This document shows, piece by piece, positions 24,110 through 33,659 of a DNA stretch of 64,000 nt. Under the pieces are notes generated by a model. The model was not told where the DNA came from. It searched no databases and saw only the letters and a program-made list of their open reading frames with translations. The position numbers and the translations under genes are program-made. Each line of letters opens with the position of its first letter. The first letter of the stretch is position 1. Source of the DNA: JANXLS01 sp035308565 (GTDB taxonomy: Bacteria; Planctomycetota; SZUA-567; H5-PLA8); NCBI GenBank assembly GCA_035308565.1, contig DATGGK010000161.1, positions 1 to 64,000 on the forward strand, given 5' to 3'.

Positions 24110-25543
24110 ATGTCCGGCTCGGCCTTACCCGGAAGCGCTCACGCCCAAAAGAATTTCTGGACACGCATTCCGCTGTCGTACCGCATCCTGGGCGCGGTGG
24201 TGCTGGGGATTGCGGTCGGAAGGGCTTCGCAGATTCCGGGCACGCCTGCATTTGTGTCGCATGCGCTCGAAAACATGCGCACGCTCAGTACGCTCGTGAT
24301 CGATCTGCTCAAAGCCCTCGCCACACCGCTCATTTTTTTCGCTGTGATCGACGCGTTGGCGCGCACTTTCATTCCACCGCGCAAAGGCGTCAAACTGATT
24401 ATCATCAGCATGATCAACGCGGTCGTGGCCATCGCCATTGGGTTGGGTATTGCCAATTCCTTTAAGAGCGGCGAAGGCTGGCAGGGCAAACTCAGCACGA
24501 TGACGCAGGAGGTTTCGGAAGCGACTCACGGCAACGTGGACCAGCAACTGAAAAAACTTCAGGCGGACCGCGAAAAGGCCAAGGGCGCATCGCTCGATCC
24601 GATGAAAGTCATCCAGGGCTACGTTCCCAAGAATTTTGTGGACGCATTTCAGAGCAACGGGATCATCACGGTCGTGCTCATCGCCATATTCGCGGGCATT
24701 GCGCTGCGCAAATTGCGCAACCGCGCCACGCCGGAAACAGAACACGGCGTGAAAACAATCGAGGATGGCGCGACGGCGCTGTTTCATCTTTTCGCGGTGA
24801 TGCTCGGCTGGGTCGTCGAAATCATCCCGTTTGCGATTTTTGGAGTCATAGCGAAGCTTGTCAGCGACATGGGCTTTCACGTCTTCGATATTATTGGGCG
24901 GTTCCTCGGAATTGTGCTGCTGGGTTTGCTGATTCATTCCGTCGCGTATTACAGTTTCATTCTGGCAGTGGTCGCGCGCTATTCGCCGGTAAAATTCTTT
25001 ATCGGCGCCAGCGACGCGATCGTCACATCGTTGTCCTGCGGATCGAGTCTGGCGACGCTGCCAGTGACACTGCGCTGCTTGAAGGAGAAATTGAAGATTG
25101 CGGATTCCAATGCGCGTCTGGCCGCGTGCGTCGGAACCAACCTCAACCACACCGGCATTATTCTCTATGAAGCGGCGACGACGATTTTCATCGCGCAAGC
25201 GCTGGGCATGCAGTTGACTCTTCCCCAACAAATCGGCGTCGCACTGGCCAGCGTCATGGCCGGAGTCGGCATCGCTGGCGTGCCCGACGCCGGGCTGATC
25301 ACGCTGCCGCTTGTCTTGACGGCCGGCGGCATTCCAAGCAAGGACATCGATACAGTCTTGCCCCTGCTGCTATCCGTGGATTGGATCATCGGCCGCACGC
25401 GCGCCGCGGTGAACGTGATCAGCGACATGACTGTCGCGACGCTGCTGGAACGGCTCGATCCGGACGAAACGCTCGCGTTGGATGCGCCAGAGGCAACGAG
25501 TACTAATGGAGAATTGGCGCAGGCGGCCGACGTAGCGAAGTGA
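24110..25543 (+). CDS. Dicarboxylate/amino acid:cation symporter
   Basis: 477 residues with the start after AAGGAGTTTCC. Eight or so membrane segments with the family's re-entrant loops: TSLSCGSSLATLPVTLRCL (HP1), NLNHTGIILYEAATTIFIAQ (TM7) and GVGIAGVPDAGLITLPLVL (HP2), then DWIIGRTRAAVNVISDM (TM8). These differ from the canonical SSSGT and NMDGT motifs, so the substrate may differ from glutamate or aspartate. A charged loop at about 130-165 (QQLKKLQADREKAKG) is an insertion between early helices. Confidence 0.88.
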   Translation: MSGSALPGSAHAQKNFWTRIPLSYRILGAVVLGIAVGRASQIPGTPAFVSHALENMRTLSTLVIDLLKALATPLIFFAVIDALARTFIPPRKGVKLIIISMINAVVAIAIGLGIANSFKSGEGWQGKLSTMTQEVSEATHGNVDQQLKKLQADREKAKGASLDPMKVIQGYVPKNFVDAFQSNGIITVVLIAIFAGIALRKLRNRATPETEHGVKTIEDGATALFHLFAVMLGWVVEIIPFAIFGVIAKLVSDMGFHVFDIIGRFLGIVLLGLLIHSVAYYSFILAVVARYSPVKFFIGASDAIVTSLSCGSSLATLPVTLRCLKEKLKIADSNARLAACVGTNLNHTGIILYEAATTIFIAQALGMQLTLPQQIGVALASVMAGVGIAGVPDAGLITLPLVLTAGGIPSKDIDTVLPLLLSVDWIIGRTRAAVNVISDMTVATLLERLDPDETLALDAPEATSTNGELAQAADVAK

Positions 25544-25548
25544 GTGCG

Positions 25549-26334
25549 CTACTGGCACGCCGTCACGCCCCCGTCCGCAAACACCACCTGCCCCGTCATA
25601 AAATCCGACGCCGCGGAACACAAAAACACCGCCGGCCCCGCCGTATCATCGGGATTTCCAATTCGTCCTAGGGGAATGCGCGCCAGCAGCATGTTCTTGA
25701 AATTGGCGTCAGCGAGCATGTCCGTGACCATGTCCGTGTAAATGAACGTCGGCGCCACGCCGTTGACGTTGATCTTGTGCGGCGCCAATTCCATCGCGTG
25801 CTGTTTGATCAGCAGCGCCATCGCCGCTTTGGTCGAACAATACGCCGAATAGCCGCGTCCGCGCAGCGCCAGTTGCGAACGCACGGACAAGATATGCACC
25901 TGCTTGCCGCCGCGTCCCGCTTTGACTTGATGCCGTCCGACCTGTTGCCCCAGGAACATCGCCGCCTTTTGATTCACGCGATACACTTCATCGTATGCCT
26001 CCTCGGTGAATTCGAGCATCGGCATTTCAATGTTGATGCCGACGCAGTTGACGAGAATGTCCACGCGGCCATATTTTCCGGCGACGAAATCGACGGACTC
26101 GCGAATCTCCGCCACGGAGTTCGCGTCCATCGCAATGCTGCACGCCTCGTGCCCCGCACTTTTCAATTGCGCCGCCAATGCGTCTGCTTTCTCTTTCTTA
26201 CGGCCAGACACGACGACGCTTGCGCCGCAAGACGCAAGCCCCCAAGCAATCGCCGCGCCGATGCCGCCGTAGCCGCCGGGAATGTAGGCGCTTTTGCCGC
26301 GCAGGTCGTAGAGCGATTTTACGTCGATGGGCAT
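25549..26334 (-). CDS. SDR-family oxidoreductase
   Basis: 261 residues of a classical short-chain dehydrogenase: GGYGGIGAAIAWGLASCGASVVVSGR (cofactor-binding glycines), VDILVNCVGIN (NAG-like), then the catalytic Ser and YSAYCSTKAA (Tyr-x3-Lys), and a closing DFMTGQVVFADGG. The Arg after the second strand (SGR) suggests NADP(H). The substrate is unknown; polyol, sugar or gluconate-type reactions are common in this subgroup. ATG 26334 has GGAG upstream; the longer frame to 26385 has none. Confidence 0.88.
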   Translation of the reverse strand: MPIDVKSLYDLRGKSAYIPGGYGGIGAAIAWGLASCGASVVVSGRKKEKADALAAQLKSAGHEACSIAMDANSVAEIRESVDFVAGKYGRVDILVNCVGINIEMPMLEFTEEAYDEVYRVNQKAAMFLGQQVGRHQVKAGRGGKQVHILSVRSQLALRGRGYSAYCSTKAAMALLIKQHAMELAPHKINVNGVAPTFIYTDMVTDMLADANFKNMLLARIPLGRIGNPDDTAGPAVFLCSAASDFMTGQVVFADGGVTACQ

Positions 26335-26420
26335 TTTTAATCTCCGAATCTCAGTATCTGTGGTAGCATTTTCCGCTGGATACACTCAAACGCAATGGAT
26401 GAAATTGCCGAGGCGAAAGC

Positions 26421-26963
26421 ATGGGCCGCAAGATCTGGATCTCTCTGGGAAAAGTATCTGAAGATCAACTCAAGGAAGGCATCGGCGCGGCACTGGAAAA
26501 AATTGGCACTTCACTCCTTAGCGTGCATGGAAATGCCGTACGAACTAAAATCGAACTTGTTAACGCGCAAAACGAAATCACAAGCGATAATCGCAGCGTG
26601 GCGCTGAAGAGTTTTCACCAGAGGCTTCGACTTCGCAAAGGCTATAGAGAAGGCGTTAACATCGACGTGGTCTGGCATCGCGGCCGTCCGGACGAAGTCC
26701 TCATTGAATTGTCAACGATGACTTTGTTCCTGGAATGGTGCTTTCGCGCTACAATTGTTATCGCGGGCGTAATCGCTATCGGTTGCGCCATCCAAATGAA
26801 AGTGGTCTCGCGCCATTTGGCGTTATTGCTCTTTGCGGCCGCATTCAGCGTACTGATGATCCCGTATTTCCTATTGCGCATGGCGGTAACCGTGGCGGGC
26901 AGACTGTTTCTACGCTCAATTGAAGATGTTGTTCGGCACGAAATTACACCTTCCGCAAATTGA
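26421..26963 (+). CDS. Membrane protein of unknown function
   Basis: 180 residues. A hydrophilic N-terminal 100 residues (VNIDVVWHRGRPDEVLIELSTM) precede two membrane segments (ATIVIAGVIAIGCAIQM and LALLLFAAAFSVLMIPYFLL). No family recognised. The DNA has more A/T-ending codons than the window average and lies between divergent and convergent neighbours as an isolated gene. Confidence 0.6.
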   Translation: MGRKIWISLGKVSEDQLKEGIGAALEKIGTSLLSVHGNAVRTKIELVNAQNEITSDNRSVALKSFHQRLRLRKGYREGVNIDVVWHRGRPDEVLIELSTMTLFLEWCFRATIVIAGVIAIGCAIQMKVVSRHLALLLFAAAFSVLMIPYFLLRMAVTVAGRLFLRSIEDVVRHEITPSAN

Positions 26964-27046
26964 CTTTGACCAATATAATTCGCTATCTGAAATGGAAAGC
27001 GCTCACTTTGGATTGCCATCGTCGTCCGTTTCGTCGATGAATTTCT

Positions 27047-27214
27047 TTAACGCTGAAGCGGCTCCGGATTCAAAAGCGCCCCCCAAAGCTCAACTTTTTT
27101 CGGAATTTCCGCCACGTCGAAATCTTCTGCGAACAACATTTCCGCCACGTCCTTCGCGTCCATTTCAGATTGAGGCCGGTAACGGTTTCCCTCTTTTACC
27201 AATACGAGATGCAT
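27047..27214 (-). CDS. Small protein of unknown function
   Basis: 55 residues from ATG 27214 with GGAG 9 bases upstream (MHLVLVKEGNRYRPQSEMDAK). It is acidic in the middle and has no membrane segment. It lies 66 bases downstream of the epimerase gene on the same strand and may be the last gene of that operon. No family recognised. Confidence 0.5.
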   Translation of the reverse strand: MHLVLVKEGNRYRPQSEMDAKDVAEMLFAEDFDVAEIPKKVELWGALLNPEPLQR

Positions 27215-27280
27215 GTCAATCGTCTCCACGAGCGCGTCGCTATTTCCCAAGTATGTCCGTCATCTCGGCAAAGACAAGCT

Positions 27281-28255
27281 TTACTTCGGCCCCTCGTTCC
27301 TCAGCCTCTCCACATATTCCGCCACGCCCTGCTCGATGTCAATCCTCGGATTATACCCCAGCAGTTTCTTCGCTTTCTCAATGCTCAGCGTTCCGCGCTC
27401 CGGCCGCGAGGTGTCAGATGGCTTTTCGATCAGTTCGGCTTTCGGGAAATGCTTCTTCACTTCCAGCGCAAATTCCAAAATGCTGCGCGCATTTCCGCGC
27501 GTGATGTTGAAGGTTTGATTCGCCGCTTCCGGCGCCATCAGCGCCCGCGCAAAACCGTCCGCCACGTCCGTGATATAGGTAAAATCGATCTTCGACAGAC
27601 CGCCGTCGTGCAAAATCAACGGTTTGCCCTTGATGGCGTTCTCAATCAGGATTTGAGTCACGCGCCGATTGCAATCGCCGAATCCATATACGGCGGATGG
27701 CCGGATAATGACGTGCTCAAAGCCGTGCTGCTTCGAATACGCGCGCGTCAAAATTTCGCCGGTCAATTTCGTGCCGCCATAGACGTCAATCGGTTCGGTC
27801 GGATGTTCTTCGTCGGCAATGGGCCGCTTGAAATTTCCATAGACGAAACTGGAGCTCGTAAAAATAAATCGCTTGACGCTGCCGCTGGCCTTCACGCCTT
27901 CGAGCAGCGAGAGTGTGCCGTCCACGTTGATTTGCAGCGCCTCGGTCGGATACATCGTCGATTCTTTGGCGCTTGGCAGCGCAGCCAAATGAACGACGGC
28001 GTCCGGTTTCCACTCGGTCAGCAACTGCTGCATGCGCTTCTGCACGCGCAAATCGCCGCGCTCAATCTTGACTTTACCGAGCAAATCGCCCATGCGGGCC
28101 TTCAAAAAGAATTGGTAGTTGCTCGTGAATGGATCGATGTAGTTCAAGTAGGCGTCGAAGAGCATCAAGTCGCAACCCTGCTTGAGCAACTCGCGGGCGA
28201 GGTAGGATCCGATGAATCCGCAGCCGCCGCTGATGAATACTTTCTTGAGTTCCAC
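27281..28255 (-). CDS. NAD-dependent epimerase/dehydratase
   Basis: 324 residues of the extended SDR family: ISGGCGFIGSYLARELL binds NAD, TSSSFVYG holds the catalytic Ser and DVYGGTKLTGE the Tyr-x3-Lys pair. The substrate is probably a nucleotide sugar such as UDP-glucose or UDP-glucuronate. A GTG start two bases after the stop of the ArnT-like gene places it in the same operon. The sugar it makes could be what the two upstream glycosyltransferases use, which is inference. Confidence 0.88.
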   Translation of the reverse strand: MELKKVFISGGCGFIGSYLARELLKQGCDLMLFDAYLNYIDPFTSNYQFFLKARMGDLLGKVKIERGDLRVQKRMQQLLTEWKPDAVVHLAALPSAKESTMYPTEALQINVDGTLSLLEGVKASGSVKRFIFTSSSFVYGNFKRPIADEEHPTEPIDVYGGTKLTGEILTRAYSKQHGFEHVIIRPSAVYGFGDCNRRVTQILIENAIKGKPLILHDGGLSKIDFTYITDVADGFARALMAPEAANQTFNITRGNARSILEFALEVKKHFPKAELIEKPSDTSRPERGTLSIEKAKKLLGYNPRIDIEQGVAEYVERLRNEGPK

Positions 28256-28257
28256 TT

Positions 28258-29802
28258 CTAGTCGTCTCCCGTGTCTGCCTCTTTTGAATTGCGCTCAAAG
28301 ATCCTCGGATCGGGCGGATGCGCCGAATTGGGCACGGCAAGGCAATACACGTCCCTGCCGCGTTTTCGTTCCAACTCGATGATGAGCGCCGATTCCAATT
28401 CAGCGATTTTAACCAATTTCGTGCGTTGAATCAATAACACCGTGCGGGGCGCTTTGAAAAACTTCTCGTCCAGAGTGGCAGGCGTCACCTTGCCAATGGG
28501 CCGGTCCACGTCCAGATACCAGATTGCTTCGTTGGGGCTTTCGTTGAACGTAACGAGTGTGCGGCCGTTGAGTTTTTGCTTGATCTCTGCAAAGAACGCC
28601 ACCTGTCCCGCCAATTGGTCCTTTTGCGACGCGATGACAATTTCGAAACCAAGCGCCAGCAACACTGCTAACGCGAGTACTCCGCCAAGTAATTTCTTGC
28701 TCGCGGGTTTGGCGTCGATAGCCTGTTTCCAGATCAGCGCCGCCCAAACCGCAAACGGCGGATAAAGCGTCAGCAAGTAGGTCGTGCGCTTGCTCGCCGA
28801 AAGCCCAATGATCAGAAACGCGATCCCCAGCGCACAGCAAACATACTTTGCACCGTCGCTCGAAATCCACGCCTCGCCCTGCTTGTGCCGCGAACGCGCC
28901 CATTCGGCCATGAATGGAATGGCAATCAACCACGGCAAAAGTCCTTCCGGCCAGATTGTAAAGTAATAAATCCATGGGAAGGGATGTATGTGATCGTTCT
29001 GCCCGAATACCCGGTCCCAATTTTCGTGCTTAAAAAACTCTGCAACGTCGCCGCCATGCCCGCGCATCCGGATCACAAAAAACCACCAGAATCCAAGCGC
29101 GGTCGTCAGCGGTACCCCCCACCAAAGCCCGGCGCGAGCAAGCGCCTTGAAGCGTCCGGTCCAGACCAGGTATGCGACAAACGGCAGCACCATAAATCCG
29201 CCCACGGGCAGCGGCCCTTTCGTCATGCACGCAAGTCCGAGCGACACGTATAGGCCCAGCAGTTGAAAGATAACCCGCCGATTCCCTGCGCTCCGATCCA
29301 ACGCGATCAGCGCAAAATACCAGGCCCACGTCAGACACGCCGTCAGCGTCATCTCCGGGATGAGTTCGCGCGAAACTTTATGAAATTCGTTGCACGTGAT
29401 CAACACAATCGCAGCAACCAATCCCGTGCTGAGCGAACCGCCGGCGAATTTGCGCGCGATCAAAAATGTCGCGATGAGTGCCAGCATTCCCATCGCCAGC
29501 GATCCAAGCCGCATTGCCGTCAGCAAAGTCGGTCCCGCGGCGTGGCCAATCGACCCCGCCGCCGCAATTATCCAATAGAAGAAGATGGGTTTCTTCAGCC
29601 GCAACTCGCCGTTGAATTTCGGCACAAGCCAGTCGCCGTCGCGCAACATCGTGCGTGCCGCCACCGCATAGCGAGCCTCCTCGGCATTGCTCACCGGCTT
29701 GCCGCCGATGTTCCAACCGGCGGTTATTAGATAGAGCGCGATGGCCGCAGCAAGCCACCGCAGTGAGTGTTCGCGCGAAGGCATCCTCGATTCCGCGTTC
29801 AT
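28258..29802 (-). CDS. ArnT-like lipid-linked glycosyltransferase
   Basis: About 514 residues with roughly 12 membrane segments. The N-terminal region NIGGKPVSNAEEARYAVAARTML and KFNGELRLKKPIFFYW matches the PMT/ArnT (GT39/GT83) superfamily, which moves a sugar from undecaprenyl phosphate to lipid A or proteins on the periplasmic side. A soluble C-terminal domain follows residue 400. The start overlaps the stop of the GT2 gene by ATGA, a strong sign of coupling. Confidence 0.85.
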   Translation of the reverse strand: MNAESRMPSREHSLRWLAAAIALYLITAGWNIGGKPVSNAEEARYAVAARTMLRDGDWLVPKFNGELRLKKPIFFYWIIAAAGSIGHAAGPTLLTAMRLGSLAMGMLALIATFLIARKFAGGSLSTGLVAAIVLITCNEFHKVSRELIPEMTLTACLTWAWYFALIALDRSAGNRRVIFQLLGLYVSLGLACMTKGPLPVGGFMVLPFVAYLVWTGRFKALARAGLWWGVPLTTALGFWWFFVIRMRGHGGDVAEFFKHENWDRVFGQNDHIHPFPWIYYFTIWPEGLLPWLIAIPFMAEWARSRHKQGEAWISSDGAKYVCCALGIAFLIIGLSASKRTTYLLTLYPPFAVWAALIWKQAIDAKPASKKLLGGVLALAVLLALGFEIVIASQKDQLAGQVAFFAEIKQKLNGRTLVTFNESPNEAIWYLDVDRPIGKVTPATLDEKFFKAPRTVLLIQRTKLVKIAELESALIIELERKRGRDVYCLAVPNSAHPPDPRIFERNSKEADTGDD

Positions 29803-30560
29803 GATTTTTGGGCCGCCGCGGCCGGCTGCGATTCTTTCGGCCAATCATAAAATCCGCGCCGAAGGCGCTTCTTACAACGCAGCAGTTCCGGAAATCCTGT
29901 CAGCGCCTTTCTCAGCGCGCTATATTTTGATGCGCCGTGCTTGCGCGCCTCGTGGCGCGTATTGGTTTCGCCGATGCGTTTCGGATCCATGCCGCGATGG
30001 ACGAGAATTGGTATCAAGTAGCGGTGATCGTTTTCGACAAGCTTTAAATCTTTCGCGAAATTCGCCTTCAGCGCCGTGAAGTTGCTCGCGGCGTCGCTGA
30101 CTGGGCAAACCATCAGCCGGCGGATTAGAACGTTACCCAACTTTGAGATTGCGATCAGCGTGCCGGCGTGCTGCCGGCGCGCGCGGATCGCATTAACCAG
30201 ATCAAGCCGGCCTTCCTCGATTGGCTTCAAAAGTACGGGAATGTCTTCCGGGAGATTTTGCAGATCGGCATCCATCGTAACAATCACGTCGCCCGTGGCG
30301 TGCCGAAAACCGGTTTCAAATCCGCCGGTTTGGCCCGACCGCTGCGGGTTTTTGACAGGCTTCAAATGCGGTTGCGCCGCCGTGAGCCTTTGCAGCAATT
30401 CAAAACTGCCGTCGCTGGAATGATCGTCGCAGGCCACGTGCTCCCAATCGCGCCCCGCTTCCAGCGCGGTCCATGCGGACATGGTTTTTTCAATGCGCTC
30501 AACGAGCTCCGGAATGTTCGACGACTCGTTGTGAATAGGCGTGACGACGGAAACCTTCAT
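29799..30560 (-). CDS. GT2 glycosyltransferase (ArnC/dolichol-phosphate-mannose-synthase-like)
   Basis: 253 residues. KVSVVTPIHNESSNIPELVERI begins a GT-A fold. CDDHSSDGSFELL and MDADLQNLPEDI (DxD metal site) are standard. Unlike full-length ArnC it lacks a C-terminal membrane hairpin and ends in a Lys/Arg-rich tail. It probably loads a sugar onto undecaprenyl phosphate for the downstream ArnT-like enzyme. It is the first gene of the operon and is divergent from the MFS gene. Confidence 0.88.
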   Translation of the reverse strand: MKVSVVTPIHNESSNIPELVERIEKTMSAWTALEAGRDWEHVACDDHSSDGSFELLQRLTAAQPHLKPVKNPQRSGQTGGFETGFRHATGDVIVTMDADLQNLPEDIPVLLKPIEEGRLDLVNAIRARRQHAGTLIAISKLGNVLIRRLMVCPVSDAASNFTALKANFAKDLKLVENDHRYLIPILVHRGMDPKRIGETNTRHEARKHGASKYSALRKALTGFPELLRCKKRLRRGFYDWPKESQPAAAAQKS

Positions 30561-30700
30561 GGTGAATGCGCTACATGCTATGCAAAATCGACGCTATTGC
30601 AAGTTTAGCTGCCTGCGAGCGACCTCCAATTTCGTCAGGCGTCGCCGCCGAAATTCGGTTAGTAGTGTATCCAAAGCATCGCTCCGACCGAGGACCGCGC

Positions 30701-32068
30701 GTGCAACCAGCCGAGATTGAACGCCGCACCGTCTCCAAAGTGATGTGGCGCCTGATTCCGTTCATGATGCTGCTGTATGTCTTCAATTATCTGGACCGCG
30801 CCAACATTAATGTCGCCAAATTGAAGATGATTCCGGAATTGGATTTAGATGACAACATTTACGGTGCGGGCGTCGCCGTTTTTTTTGTCGGCTATTTTAT
30901 CTTCGAAGTGCCCAGCAATGTGATGCTTGAACGGGTGGGCGCGCGGCGCTGGATTGCGCGCATCATGATTTCGTGGGGCCTGATTTCGTCGCTGTTTATT
31001 TTCGTAAAAGGCAAATGGAGCTTTTACGCATTGCGTTTTCTGCTTGGCAGCGCCGAAGCGGGCTTTTTTCCCGGCATGGTTCTATATCTGACCTACTGGA
31101 TTCCGGCGCGCCAGCGCGCACGCATCGGCGCGATTTTCATGACGTCGATTGCCATCTCCGGAATCATTGGCAATCCGCTCAACGGCTGGATTGTTGAAAA
31201 GGCGAACGGTTTCGCGGGCCTGTCGGGCTGGCGCTGGATTTTTCTGGTCGATGGGATCCCGACGATTTTGCTCGGTTGCGCCGTCCTTTTTATTTTTACG
31301 GACCGGCCCGAATCCGCTGCATGGCTTTCGCCTGAAGAACGCGGCTGGCTTTCAGCCAGAATGAACGACGAGCGGCTTCGCACGCAATCCGAGCACGGCC
31401 GCAGGAATTTGATGGACGCGCTCCGCAGCGGCCGAGTGTGGCTGCTGAGTTTGATTTTCACGGCATTGGTGCTGGGCGGATTTTCGATTCATTATTGGAT
31501 CGCATCGGTCATTGAAGAACGCTATCCGCGCGAATGGATTGGCGCGGGAATGACAACTGTGCCCGAAAGCATCGTGGGCCGCTTGAGCGCCATTCCGTTT
31601 TTTGGCGCGATCATTGGAATGGTATTGATTGGCCGCATCGCCGACGGCGTGAAGGACAAGCGCAACGTTGTCGCCGTGTGCATGTTTATGAGCTGCGTTG
31701 GATTGCTGGGCGTGTCGCTGACGCATGATCTAATTTCTGCGATCGCGTTTTTCACGCTTGCCGCCGTGGCGAACCTTGGAGCGCTCGCACCGTTTTGGAC
31801 GCTGCCGCCGTTGTTTTTAACTGGAACCGCGGCGGCCGCTGGGCTGGCATTCATCAATTCCTGGGGCAATCTGGGCGCGGGATTCGGCGGGAACAGGCTG
31901 ATGGGTTTTTTGAAAACGCGCTATAATACGTACGCTTATGGTTTGTGGATCAACGCGGGCGCGTTGTTGATCGGGGCCTTGTTGGTTCTCCTGCTTCCGA
32001 TTCGAACGCGGCCAAAATCCACGGCGCTGATTCCAAGCGAAAGCGGCGCGTCGGCAATAGAAGATTGA
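30701..32068 (+). CDS. MFS transporter, anion:cation symporter family
   Basis: About 455 residues with 12 predicted membrane segments. MLLYVFNYLDRANINVAKL, YFIFEVPSNVMLERVGARRWI and the loop ERVGARRWIARIMISWG are typical of hexuronate/galactarate-type ACS transporters. A UxaA-family dehydratase follows within 15 bases, so the cargo is probably an aldonate or uronate. GTG 30701 is chosen because GAGG lies upstream; the frame is open to ATG 30566. Confidence 0.85.
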   Translation: MQPAEIERRTVSKVMWRLIPFMMLLYVFNYLDRANINVAKLKMIPELDLDDNIYGAGVAVFFVGYFIFEVPSNVMLERVGARRWIARIMISWGLISSLFIFVKGKWSFYALRFLLGSAEAGFFPGMVLYLTYWIPARQRARIGAIFMTSIAISGIIGNPLNGWIVEKANGFAGLSGWRWIFLVDGIPTILLGCAVLFIFTDRPESAAWLSPEERGWLSARMNDERLRTQSEHGRRNLMDALRSGRVWLLSLIFTALVLGGFSIHYWIASVIEERYPREWIGAGMTTVPESIVGRLSAIPFFGAIIGMVLIGRIADGVKDKRNVVAVCMFMSCVGLLGVSLTHDLISAIAFFTLAAVANLGALAPFWTLPPLFLTGTAAAAGLAFINSWGNLGAGFGGNRLMGFLKTRYNTYAYGLWINAGALLIGALLVLLLPIRTRPKSTALIPSESGASAIED

Positions 32069-32082
32069 ATGGAAACGTGCGC

Positions 32083-33633
32083 ATGAATTCAAATTCAAAT
32101 ACGGCGGCCTTGCGTCTGCATCCGTCCGACGATGTCGCGGTCCTCAAGCGTCCGGTCAAATCCGGCGCGGCGATTGACTGCGGCGGCGAACAGTTGACCG
32201 CCGCGCGCGACATTGGCGCCGGGCACAAAATCGCGCTGCGCAAAATCGCATCGGGCGAGCCGATTCGAAAATACGGGCAGATCATCGGATTTGCGCGCGG
32301 CGCGATCAAGCCCGGCGAATGGGTGCACACCCATAATGTGGAAGTGAAGGATTTTGGCCGCGACTATCAGTTTTGTACGGAAGCGCGGCCCGTGCAATAT
32401 TATCCGTCCGAACGCATGCGCTATTTTCAAGGCTTCGGCCGCGTCGATGGGCGCGCCGGAACGCGCAATTACGTCGCGGTGATTTCGAGTGTGAATTGCT
32501 CGGCGTCAGTTTCGCATTACGTCGCGCAGCGATTCAAAACGGAATCGTTCGCGCGCGATTTTCCGAATGTCGATGGCGTGATTGCCTTCACGCACAAGAC
32601 CGGCTGCGCTTTGCCGCAGAACGAGGCGCTGCGAATTTTGCAGCGCGTGCTTGCGGGCATCGCGCGCCATCCGAATATTTTCGGCTACGTGCTGATCGGT
32701 CTTGGCTGCGAGACCAACCAGATCGAGAGCCTCGTACGAGCGCACAACCTCGACGCGCCCGACCCCAGCGGCATCCGTCCGGAATTCCTGACGATTCAGC
32801 GCAGCGGCGGCGTGCGCCGCACCGTCGATGCCGCTTCGAACGCCGTGCTGAAACTGCTGCCGCAAGCCAACGCGCTCAAGCGCTCCGCGCAGCCGATCAG
32901 CAAATTGATTCTCGCCGAAAATTGCGGCGGCTCCGACGGCAACAGCGGCATCACCGCCAATCCGGCGCTCGGTGTGGCGTCGGATGAACTCGTGCGCTAC
33001 GGCGGGACATCGGTGCTCGCAGAAACGCCGGAAATTTATGGAGCGGAACATCTGCTCACGCGCCGCGCAGTCTCGCGCGACGTCGGCGACAAGCTCATTT
33101 CATTCATCAAATGGTGGGAAGAGCACGCGCGCATGCACGGCGCGACGATCGACAACAATCCATCGCCTGGCAATAAGGAAGGCGGACTCACCACAATCTA
33201 TGAAAAAAGTTTGGGCGCCGTCGCGAAAGGCGGGCAATCGCCGCTGGCGGCCGTATACAAATATGCCGAGCCGGTCACGACACCAGGCTTCGGTTTCATG
33301 GACACGCCGGGCTACGATCCGGTGAGCATGACCGGCTTGATTGCCGGCGGCTGCAACATCGGCGTGTTCACGACGGGGCGGGGGAGTGTGTACGGCTGCA
33401 AGCCATCGCCGTGCATCAAAGTCGCGACGAACACGCCGCTATACGAACACATGAGCGAAGACATGGACCTCAACGCCGGCACGATTCTCGACGGCAGCGA
33501 AACCGTCGAGCAAGTCGGCTCGCACATCTTCGAGAAAATCATCGCCGTCGCGAGCGGCGAAAAAACGAAGAGCGAGCAGCAGGGCATCGGCGACGAGGAA
33601 TTCGCTCCGTGGCATATCGGGCCGACGTTTTAA
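32083..33633 (+). CDS. uxaA: UxaA-family altronate/galactarate dehydratase
   Basis: About 516 residues. An N-terminal SAF domain (HPSDDVAVLKRPVKSG) precedes the catalytic UxaA domain with GRAGTRNYVAVISSVNCS, THKTGCALPQNE, LAENCGGSDGNSGITANPALG and FTTGRGSVYGCKPSPCIKVATN. Members dehydrate altronate or galactarate to 2-keto-3-deoxy sugar acids. Altronate is the more likely substrate from the C-terminal motif, but GarD function cannot be excluded. It is paired with the upstream transporter. Confidence 0.85.
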   Translation: MNSNSNTAALRLHPSDDVAVLKRPVKSGAAIDCGGEQLTAARDIGAGHKIALRKIASGEPIRKYGQIIGFARGAIKPGEWVHTHNVEVKDFGRDYQFCTEARPVQYYPSERMRYFQGFGRVDGRAGTRNYVAVISSVNCSASVSHYVAQRFKTESFARDFPNVDGVIAFTHKTGCALPQNEALRILQRVLAGIARHPNIFGYVLIGLGCETNQIESLVRAHNLDAPDPSGIRPEFLTIQRSGGVRRTVDAASNAVLKLLPQANALKRSAQPISKLILAENCGGSDGNSGITANPALGVASDELVRYGGTSVLAETPEIYGAEHLLTRRAVSRDVGDKLISFIKWWEEHARMHGATIDNNPSPGNKEGGLTTIYEKSLGAVAKGGQSPLAAVYKYAEPVTTPGFGFMDTPGYDPVSMTGLIAGGCNIGVFTTGRGSVYGCKPSPCIKVATNTPLYEHMSEDMDLNAGTILDGSETVEQVGSHIFEKIIAVASGEKTKSEQQGIGDEEFAPWHIGPTF

Positions 33634-33659
33634 TGCGCCGACAATAATTAAGAATGCAA

